From contig BEXV01000554.1 of the NCBI GenBank assembly GCA_003118195.1, positions 195,208 through 205,772 on the forward strand: a stretch of DNA of 10,565 nt, given 5' to 3'. The number at the start of each line of letters is the position of its first letter. Positions within the stretch are counted from its first letter, which is position 1. The position numbers and the translations under genes were made by a program. This DNA is from Hemicentrotus pulcherrimus (taxonomy: Eukaryota > Echinodermata > Echinoidea > Camarodonta > Strongylocentrotidae). This document shows, piece by piece, positions 1 through 9,700 of the stretch. The notes below the pieces were generated by a model. It was not told the DNA's origin. It was given only the letters and a program-made list of their open reading frames with translations, and ran no database searches.

Positions 1-9
1 CCCCCCCCC
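1..9. repeat. C9 homopolymer at window start
   Basis: Nine C residues begin the window. Together with the G run at the other end, this suggests that the piece is bounded by homopolymers where an assembly or read stopped. Confidence 0.8.
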
Positions 10-2382
10 ACTTCTGTAAATGGATCAATGCCCCTGCAAATGAGAAAAACCACTGAGTCGACTAAACAATACAGATACCACAGAGATAGAACAATGTTCG
101 GAGATAATAAGCATAACAAGTGTATTTATACTGTGATTCGTATACATGATTCTGAACAACAGCAGAAACACAAACAAATGAGTTCTGTTTTCATGTTATA
201 CCATTCTATAGTCATGTGAACAAAACCTGAAAAGATTATGCAGCACGTACATATGACTCGATATATGCTGTGATGTTTGAAACGATCAAAACTAAAAGAA
301 ATTGACTGAATATTGTTGAAAATCACAAGAACCGCATACAAAAATGAGTATATCACACTGCACACATCTGGCATGAAAGTTTGGCCCAAACTAAAAGTAG
401 TAAAACAAATTTTAAAACGATATTTAGTTTCATTGTTCTATTTCATGAGCAATGGTGAGTTTCCACCTAAGTTGAATTAATCTCAATCATAAAAATTGAA
501 CACCAATAATTCATGCTATTATAATAAAAAACGAGGATATAAAGTCAGTATTATAACATAATGTCAACCTTTCTTCCTAAATTCTGACAAGAGTAATTTC
601 TCCACTGTACGTGTCACTTATAAATATTATTCAAGTCGGAAGTGCATTCTTTGACCAACTTTCATCTAATACATTACTCTTCCTCTTCAAACCGTAACAA
701 CGTTACTAGTACATTATTGGTGTTTTATGATGAAAATTGATTCTACATGTAATGAAGAATTCCACAAAACCTTGAATGGAAATCATGATATTTATACAAA
801 ATAGAAATATTGATATTGTATACATTTTGTAGCGCTTATATCCACAAATTAAAGTGCTGAAATTACTCTCTTTGTGTCCCGATTGTATCTCATATTTGAA
901 TAGATACGAAATATATTTTTCACCAACTGGATGACCTAGAGTATATATATTTATTTGTTTGTATCTTTATTTTTTTATTTTTCCCCTTCCACAGGTTTCC
1001 TTTATCAAATGATATCATTCATTTCTGTATACAAGAAGAGATATATACATGCAGAATTTCAAAATGATATTCTTGGCCATTTAAAATATGATAAGAACAT
1101 ACATTTATAGATATCTTTTGCTAGAACGCAAATTGCAGCTATTTTAAAAAATATCAACGATTTCCTTGGCAACAAAAAAAAATATTAAAAAAAAACTATC
1201 AGAAACACTTTGTAAAAGGCAACTACTTTTATATGAATTTCTTTTCTTTTCAGATGTAAACTTGTCCATATCATAATAACTCTTTATCGGTATATTATGT
1301 GTTCGAAAACTGGTAAACACTGTTTGCATTTGGCTGCAATGACTGCTTTCCTTACTTTAATCACAATACAGTTGAGGGCACTGTTGTTCTTTTCATGAAA
1401 CCCAAACCATTTCATTTGATTTTTAAACTTAATATGTACATAATTTGAGACAGCCAATGCTCAACTTTAACCATATTTCGTTTGAATAAATACCTTAGCA
1501 AAATATTTGTATATCTTCTTTATCTCAACAATATCATCGCTTCTCATTAAACCTATCGATTACAAAAACGTATGAGTACTATTCAAATCAACTTAAAACA
1601 TGAAACGTGACTGCATGAAGCACTGATCTACACGAAATAGCCTTCATGTGCATCTATTTTTCTATTTACATCTTAGGGGTGTGATAGGAAAATCGTTATT
1701 TTTAACAAGGCTTCAATTTCTGAGTAGGATAGTGGTTCATATAATACCAAGCAAGAGACAAAATACATATGTTAATTCACCTAATTCGCCTGTCACTACA
1801 CGATAAGGAGTACATACTGTTCAACCATATTAACATTGCATATTAAACACACCATAACACATGCCACAACATTTTCACATGTGTGTCATTTTAAAGCGAT
1901 ACTGAACTGATGAACTTTCTGGCTTAACATACTGTTAATTATACACCACTATCCCATGATCAACGTGCCAACACTGTGTAACCAAATAAATAATTTCCAC
2001 TTCGCAGAGGACTCGATGCGAAAACCAACAGCGCTGCTAAGAAAACAGCGAGTTAAGAGACCATACTGCTACAGTTGACCTGAGATGGAGCTAAAAGGGA
2101 TTTTGCGGTAGGGCTTATAGTACAGTATGGCTTTAAAACAACCTTGAATCATTTGGATACGATCAATATCATTCTTTTTAAAGTTCCAAATTTTTCTCCA
2201 ATTTTGATACTCTACTCCTGCTTGATGTTAATACATGTACACCTAAGTGCATGTATATTAAAGATCAAGACAGTGGAGATCTATTTACAATATATTGAGA
2301 CGAATTATATTCTTATAAAGACAATGATTTTCTGTGTTCTTCTATATTTCTACAATACTACTTAAGTATTTTACAGGTAAAA

Positions 2383-2410
2383 GGCGCTGTAAAACATTCC
2401 TTTACGCGCC
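2383..2410. repeat. GC-rich inverted repeat (hairpin)
   Basis: GGCGCTGTAAA at 2383-2393 pairs with TTTACGCGCC at 2401-2410 apart from one bulged T, leaving a 7-nt loop. It is a ten-pair stem in otherwise AT-rich DNA. It does not match the histone 3' stem-loop. It may be part of a decayed element; no function is claimed. Confidence 0.5.
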
Positions 2411-2599
2411 GGGAGGGTTGGAAAAATCCGCACTGCAAAGGTATACCGATTGTCTGATTGCATGAACATCGGAAGAGTATCATTGTTTGATAAAGTCGAG
2501 TCATGTTTTAGTATTCTGCAGGGCAGCGAAGCGAAGGGATATAGAGCAAATGATCCGATTGAGATAAAAACGGAAAATATAAAGAATATTTACATACGT

Positions 2600-2856
2600 T
2601 ACAAAACGATTATTTATACCTCATAAAACACATGCAAAAACGCTGGTTCACGTGTACCTTGACGCAGTCTCTTAAATTAGCATTTCTCTGCTCAGGCCAA
2701 TTGTGTGCTCCTGCAGAGCCTAGCCAGTGCTCATTTGGTCAATACCAATTGTTTCGATATCTTACAATTTCAATCATTTAAATGACACATGAAATGCTTT
2801 TTCTTTTTGCTGTGGACATTGTGCACATTGTAGTCTCCCATATCTTCCAAAAGCCC
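2600..2856 (-). other. Presumed 3' UTR of the ZNFX1-like gene
   Basis: This is the sequence directly downstream of the stop codon. No canonical AATAAA or ATTAAA hexamer is seen on the minus strand here. The best candidate is a TATAAA variant at 2618-2613 in an AT-rich stretch, so the 3' end is only a guess. Confidence 0.3.
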
Positions 2857-3750
2857 TTAAAATAAAGGGGCATAGAATCTTTGGTGTCCTCCTCTGCGAC
2901 CACCCCTTCTGCCTCGACCTCTTCTTCCACGTCCTCGTCCCCTACCCCGCTGGCCTTGCTGACCACCTATATCTCGCTGACCAGGCATATTTTCTCTAGG
3001 GCGTCCTACAGCTGCAGGAGCCTCGGAACGGGCTCTCTCCTGCTCAGCCAAGACGCAGTCCTCGCACACGCCCTTCTTTGGCTGATGGTTCGAAACGGGG
3101 TGTCCTTTGGCACAAGTAAGCCACATGGTTACTTCTAAGGAAAGACGTGGAGTGCGTTTGAAAGTTTGTAGGCGACTATCAGTAGGGTTGATCCCATTAG
3201 CAATGCGAATTGCATTGAGGTGGACATGTGCTATTGTCATATTCCTATCCCGGCCTAGGATTTTGAGAAGTCTGGGTACTCCGGTTGATTCTGTTGCTCC
3301 TCCCCTCAGTACTTCGGCAAAGTCGCACATGATCGTCACTCGATTCATCTCATTCCAGAGGTCGTTCGCGAGCTGATCTACGAGTACATTCGTCGATGAC
3401 TTGCTATGTCTGTCCAGTTCCTCTGTTGATGCCAGGAGTAGTTCATGAAGCTTGTCCAAAAATGACCGGTTCACCGTTGACTTTTTACTCTCTACCAATA
3501 AACCCAATCGCGATGATAGCGAGTATCTACTCAACGCTTGTGGTGATTCGGGTGACAAACGCCCAATGGTTTCTCTCGCCGACATGACGGCTGAGTTGAC
3601 TTTACGGAGGAGGTGATTGTATTCATTGCTATTGCGAGCATCCTGTAGCTTTTTCACGATTCGCGGCTTGATCGCTGAAGATTCTCTCAGGAGATTACTG
3701 TAGCGACGACTCAACTGGATGGGCTTTTCGCATCTAGGACAGGTTTTTAC
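2857..3750 (-). CDS. ZNFX1: ZNFX1-like exon 4: CPRC knuckle, helical region, C/H finger, RGG tail
   Basis: This is the terminal coding exon, 297 residues (1771-2067) plus TAA at 2859-2857. It begins VKTCPRCEKPI, the conserved CxxC knuckle that follows QLEDCGH in the family. A long charged helical region follows, then a short finger, W1980-L-T-C-A-K-G-H, with Cys1983, His1987, Cys1999 and Cys2002 in a C-x3-H-x11-C-x2-C pattern. This recalls the RZ-type finger near the ZNFX1 C-terminus but lacks its usual GGAM-type core. The last 35 or so residues are almost pure RG/RGG, ending RFYAPLF. The exon is fully open, with no stop or frameshift. The Met that a naive reading would take (TTG at 3714-3712) is not a start, since the frame is open to the splice acceptor. 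Confidence 0.88.
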   Translation of the reverse strand, partial: VKTCPRCEKPIQLSRRYSNLLRESSAIKPRIVKKLQDARNSNEYNHLLRKVNSAVMSARETIGRLSPESPQALSRYSLSSRLGLLVESKKSTVNRSFLDKLHELLLASTEELDRHSKSSTNVLVDQLANDLWNEMNRVTIMCDFAEVLRGGATESTGVPRLLKILGRDRNMTIAHVHLNAIRIANGINPTDSRLQTFKRTPRLSLEVTMWLTCAKGHPVSNHQPKKGVCEDCVLAEQERARSEAPAAVGRPRENMPGQRDIGGQQGQRGRGRGRGRRGRGRRGGRRGGHQRFYAPLF

Positions 3751-6700
3751 CTTGAAAATGATACAAAATAAAAACCTTATTCATTTCACAGCGTCACAGT
3801 GATCAATGAAGCCCAACTTGACTGATACGCCAAACACTTTAGGTGTTAAAAGAACGTTTAATTTTTACATGAGTTATATGACTTATGCCAGGTTATTTTT
3901 CTTCTACTTTTAACACGTTTACACATACATCTACTTCTTAATTTAGAGTTTATCTTTTTCTATAACTTTTTAATTTTTATCTAAGACAAAGCGTACTAAA
4001 AGTATTCCGTAATAATACGAGTGATATATGAGTGAAGGAACAAATCAATTGATAGTAAATGAAAACAAATGTTGTAGTATTACCGATAATTTGGTAAATA
4101 TTTCTGCACCGTCGGATTTTGTGCCGAGTCCAAGGAACTTGTCAAGCCCTTCCACCTCAAAGTAATGTCCACAGTCTTCTAGTTGAATATACCTATAGAC
4201 GTAGCAAAAGAAATTTTGAAATGTGTCAAATCATGCATCTAGCTTTGCTGTTAGCATATGCTCATCAAAGTACTAAAAGGATATTTATTTGATTGAGATC
4301 TATTTATATTTTTACATAGACATGTAATGGAAATGACAAAATATAAGCAAGAAAATTCCACAGGTTAACCTTTATACTGTATAATTTAGTTTTTTTTTAA
4401 GATGAGGCAGAATGAGATAATTCAAAGTCATCTCTTTTCATGTGTTTTGTAGGCGTCTTCCCTGATTTATTTTCTAAAATGATGGTTCTATAAAAAATAT
4501 TTAAAAAATCAGCTCACCTAGCCGTCTGGATATCTTCGGTCCCAAAGAAGCGTTGCTCCAAATCTTCTTTGTCGCAGATGCGACATTTATTGGGGCAGAT
4601 CTCACCACACAGACCGATGCAAGGGTGACCGCATTTCCGTTTCTTTGGGCAGGGCTTGTTGCATGGGGGTCTGTCACAAGGTTCGCAGCACAACGTCTTG
4701 CACTCAAAATGCTCACATTTCCAGTTGCAACGATTCATACAAACACCACATGGCTCACTGCACGGATGCTTGCACTGCGAGTGACGACAACGCCGCAGAC
4801 ATTTCTGTTTACAGGAAAGACATGGTGCACCGCAATTGAGGGCGCATTCGTGTCCGCACACCAGCTTTTTCTTACATATCTCAGTGCAGGGGTGGTGATA
4901 ACGACCTTGTGAGCATTTTCCACAGGTCCCTTTGCACTTGTGCCCACATATCAAGATCTCCTCACAGGCGACGTAGCATGCGTCGCTTTCATTGCAGCAT
5001 TAAACGGTTACCTCATGACCACATGGCCAGTCATTTCTGGTGATCATCTCTGTGCAGTTCTCTGTGCAATCCATCCAACACATTTCCTTGCAAATGTGGC
5101 CACACGGAAGTTTCTCACTGCACCTTGCTTTGCATACTATCGTTTCTACTTCGGCAGAACAAATCATCTTCAATTTGTGACCACAAGGCAAGGTTTTCTC
5201 TACTACTTCGGAACATTTACTGTTATGACAGCACTTCTCTATGATTTCGTGTCCACATGAACGACTTTTTCGGGTAATCGTGTTGCACCGAACATTGTCA
5301 ATACTTGCGGAACAGAGAAGAGTATGCGTATGTCCACATGGCAGGGTCTTCTCAACATTTTCCTTGCATCTGATGTTCTCTGGATCTTTATGGCACGCTG
5401 CTAGGCAGATATGGTTACATACCAGAACTTTCAAGACTATCTCATCACATCGACCACTTCCATTACAATTCTCTGTCTTACTGTGACCACACTGAAGTTC
5501 CTTATTGGTGAAGACATAACAATACTTTTCAAGTCCCTCGGTTGGCATGTGGCATGGAAAAAGATGAACGTGTGAGCAACTTAAAGTATTGTCAACCTTC
5601 TCCTCGCATGTGATGGACCAGATGTCGGTCTTACACTCCGTTTTACAGACATGACGGCAAGGCAGAATCTTCTCCACAATGACTGAACAAGAGGTCGAAC
5701 AAAGATCTGAGCAGAGCATTGGACATTTGTGGTTTCTCTCACAGATAACCTTGGAGCAAGGAGCCTTGCACTTGTAGATGAGATGCTTTAGATCCGTTGG
5801 GTGACACTTTAATCGACAGACGTGTCCACAATCAAGCCTGGTATCACAGTCTCTACTACATCCTCCTAGTGGTACCTTCTTGAAGTCATCGGCAGTTTTC
5901 ACCGCTGTCATCTCCTCTGGATGATTGGTGCATTGCAGCGTAAGGGAATCTCCGATTGATCGCATTGCTTCTAGATCTGTTACTATTCCCTTCCAAAGCT
6001 CACTCTTTTCTGCAAAGAGGGTGAAGTTTCCAACGCAGTAGAGCCCTTTCTTTGCTCTTGACAAGGAGACACAGACTCGGTTCGAAATCCCCAAGAATCC
6101 AATGCGCCCATGATTGTTGCTCCTCACAAACGACAAAAGAATGATATCATTCTCTTCTCCCTGGTAGTTGTCTATCGAAGTAACTTTGACACCCTCGAAC
6201 TTGCTACGATCCATCATGTGTTTGATTTTCAGTAGCTGACCTGTATAAGCTGTGAGGATTGTAATCTTATCAGGTTCATACCCCTGCTGCAGGACGTAGT
6301 AACACAACGCTACTACGAGTCCGGCCTCATGGAGATTGTAGTGACTCTGAGTATCTTCCATTTCATCTTCTGGTTCTGCGTGATCTAGAAAGAAGATATC
6401 CTTTTGAACTGCTTTCACATTTTCGTATCGCTTCACCGTGTCATGATCATGAAGGTTGTCGTAGAAGTGCCTTCTCATCAGACCCGAAAGCTCGATACGC
6501 ATCCGATGTTGCAACTCAAGCTGTGAGTAAGGAAATTCATTGTTGATAAGTCTTTCAAACAATGAAACGTCTAGATGATACTTCTTGGCCAGGAGGTACA
6601 CGTTCGGTTTCGGACGAAGTTGTTGATGATCTCCGATGAGAATCAGTTGTTGACATGATGCATTTAATGCGGTGATGATGTGTGCCTCCAGTACCTCAGC

Positions 6701-9700
6701 TGCTTCCTCTACCACCACGATCTTTGGCCGGACTCTCTGCAAAACCTGCTGGTTATTAGCTGCTCCAGTTGTAGTCATACCGATTATAGTTGCCTGTCGA
6801 AGGACGTGGTATTTCTCTACGCCTTTTGCCTCATCTAGCTGAACACAAAGTTGCTTGAATTTGAGTTCATATGCTTGCAGTTTCCCTTTCAACTCTTGTA
6901 GGTAGTTCTGCAACCAAATATGGTAGAATGCCCATCGATCATTTGGATGCATACTCCAGACATCCATAATTGATTGAAGAGCACGTGGATCGATGACATC
7001 TTTGCCAGAAATCTTCCTTTGGATGAACCTCCGCAAGATACCGTCCTCTGGTTTGTTCAGAACATTTAAGTCAAGGCCTAGGAAAGGATAGTCTTCGTCT
7101 TCCTCTTCATCAGAATCTTCAACACCATATTCGTCATCAATCATTCTTTCAGCCTCGATGGCACTTCGTTCATATTCTACCTCGACTGTTGCTTCATTTG
7201 CCACAGGAACTTGATTTTTGCTTTCTTCCTTCTCATCTTCTTGCAGGTTATCTCTCTGTTGTAGCGTATCCCGTTTCTCTTGTTGATTCCAATCCCTGTC
7301 ATTATGACGCTCACAGACAAGCCACTCTACAAGCCAGGAGTTTGACTGTTTCAGATGGGAAAGACGCAGGAGGCTGTTGTAATGCTGCCATGACATAAAA
7401 GGGCCTAGTTCATACTCGTTGATGATCCCATTTCTTGCACCCTCTATCCTGGCTTGCGTTCTCTCTACACGTCTCCTTGTAGCGTCAACTTCTTTCTTGA
7501 CATGACGAACCCTTCGCTGAACGTACTCTTCATCGTGTATTCCCCTCCGACCGACCATCCGATTAAGGTTGAAGAACTGCAACTGCTCACTCTTGCTACG
7601 GCTTCCAACTCTAACTATGCCAGTGCGATGGAATTTTAAGATACCCTCCAGAAACTGATCCAGTGCATGATTTGTGTAGCACACGAGTAAGATGGGGCTA
7701 GGGCTTTCTGCACTTGACCAGACTTCTCTGTTGAGGAGAAGAGTCTCTACGATCTTCAGACCTATGTACGTTTTGCCGGTACCTGGTGGACCCTGTATGA
7801 CAGAAAGTTCTTTGGTGAGAGCTGTCTTCGCAGCTTCATATTGTGATTGGTCAAGCTGTACATCGTCAATATCGGGCCAAGCACCATAGTTAAGCACGTC
7901 GATTATTGGAGAGCATCGTCGGTTGCCTTTCAGCAGAGGTGAGATATCGATTCCACATGGATTGATGAAAATTTCATCATCTTCGGTTACCATCCGATCT
8001 TGGAGATACCTAGGTGCCTTTACATCGTGAATCATGCTCAAAGTGTATTGGGAAAACGGCAAGCATGGGCCAGACATTCGCTGGAGACCCAGGAGAACTG
8101 GGCGATAAGCTTCAAAGAAGACGGATGACTCTGCAATCACAAAACTTTTATTCAGTAGACATGATGCATCTTCATCTTCTCGGTTGACCAATGCTATGGC
8201 TACCATCCCCTTTTCTAGATCTTGTACGTCCCGTTTAGCCACTGTAGCAAATATGTAGGACTTAAAATCATCCGTTGATAGAATGAGCAATGATCCGTAC
8301 ATGAGTCGTTTTGTCGATTGCCATCGGACACGAGGTAACTTCTTGAAAGACATGTAATGTGAAATTCCGGAGAAATCACGGACAGATTTTTCGAAGTGAG
8401 CTTCCTCGTAGATTCGCACATCCTGAAGTTTGGCCCGTCTGTCAGGGTTCGCCTTCTTGAAAGTTAGGTACTCTGATATCCCATTGCGAAGAGGATAGAT
8501 GAAGTCTTCCTTCAGAAGTCTGAACTGAACATCCAGGTAGTGATCTGCATCGGCATATACACCTCTCGTCAGATGCGGGCGGAGAAACGGCTGATATCCG
8601 GGTTGCAATTCCTTGACATTAGGAAGAATGTTTTGCTGGCGGAAGTCGTCAGGGGGCGGGTTTTTAGAAATGCGATCCATTTGTCTCTTTTTTTCCCTGT
8701 CTTTTTCAATGTCCTCAATGTGACTATTCAACGAATTTATTGACTCCATGATATCTTCACGTTTGTCGTCTTCATCCATGTCTGCTACAGCATCGGCGAT
8801 GAGAGTGACAGCAACTTTTAGATCTGAAGCACGGCTTGGCAAACTTTGCATGGCTGAGTGGAAGACAGTGATGACATTCTTCAAAAGGTTTACTCGCCTT
8901 GCGCCGATGTTCTCTCTTGGACGCCTGAGATTGGTCAAAAACGTGAGTAAGTGCTGACGACAGAGTTTGGAGTCCATAGCCATTGTCAGGAGCATGATCA
9001 CTGTTTGTTCTGCACCTAGAGCTCAGCAAATAAATGCTAGAGCCTCCCAAAGGAGATGTTGTTGTTCCTCATTCATCAAGTCTTCATTGAGACCGACTTG
9101 AAGGTTTCCTTTCAGGGACCCAAGTTCCGTAGCGGCCTCAGAAGGGTCTTTTTCAAGTATTTCTCTGAGCAGTCTGGAACTAAGCGGTCTGAAGTTACCT
9201 TGGTTCTTCGGGTATCTTCCTTGGGTCTGTCCATATCTGAAATGGTAGAAATGAAACGATGTGAATCTATACATATTGATATATATTCCTGTCATGAAAT
9301 GTTAAAAAAGTAAAGCATAAACATTTTACAGGGCTAATTATGTACAATTTCTACCAAACTGACTAGTTTCTGCTTCATTACAAGTAGGCGTCGTCATTAA
9401 ACAAAATATATTGAACTATTAAGCTGTTAGAGACATATTTATTGCAACACATTGTCATGTGTAAGAGAACGTCGGTCCATATCGGCCGATGGAAACAAAA
9501 CATGCAAAGCAGTCTATACCTAGTATTTTCCTGTGTATGATAGCCTTCTCTTCTAGATCCAGCTACGTTCTGATCCATGTGTCCCCCTCTTTGACCACGG
9601 CCTCTAGTCCGATCGCCTCGCTGTCCGGCTTGTTGATTGTCGTTGTAGCGCTGGCGGAATGGGCCTCCTCTGTTATCGTCTCTTTGGCCTCCAAATTCCC

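Larger units (their letters stand above)
1..2599. other. AT-rich gene-free stretch
   Basis: I see no supportable gene, tRNA or recognisable transposon in these 2.6 kb. The longest open frames are under 90 codons, AT-rich, low in complexity and without recognisable motifs. Low-complexity patches include A-runs at about 1170-1196 and T-rich DNA at about 945-985. A small GC-rich hairpin at 2383-2410 is listed separately. Confidence 0.6.

Noticed and set aside
28..389. Short frames of 63 and 87 codons at the left end
   Set aside because: They overlap each other on opposite strands, are of low complexity and AT-rich, and have no motif or splice support.
2144..2365. A 73-codon plus-strand frame rich in Ile, Leu and Tyr
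   Set aside because: Its hydrophobic look is what AT-rich random DNA gives; there is no domain and no splice or promoter context.
2778..3587. Small frames on both strands overlapping the last exon
   Set aside because: They lie in alternative frames of the RGG tail and helical region; the minus-strand exon has family motifs and splice sites.
4961..5011. A 51-nt frame-preserving micro-intron (GTAACC...TGTGAG) that would remove the TAA
   Set aside because: It is too short for a typical animal intron, lacks a pyrimidine tract, and would delete four cysteines (1574, 1575, 1581, 1585) that fit the finger pattern.
4553..5486. Plus-strand frames of 64-119 codons opposite the zinc-finger region
   Set aside because: They are shadows of cysteine-rich minus-strand codons, with no recognisable domain.
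8215..8421. Minus-strand 68-codon frame inside exon 2
   Set aside because: It is out of frame with the continuous helicase reading frame that covers the same DNA.
9023..9025. Selenocysteine coding at the TGA
   Set aside because: ZNFX1 is not a known selenoprotein family, no SECIS-like element was recognised downstream, and the second stop is TAA, which selenocysteine cannot explain.
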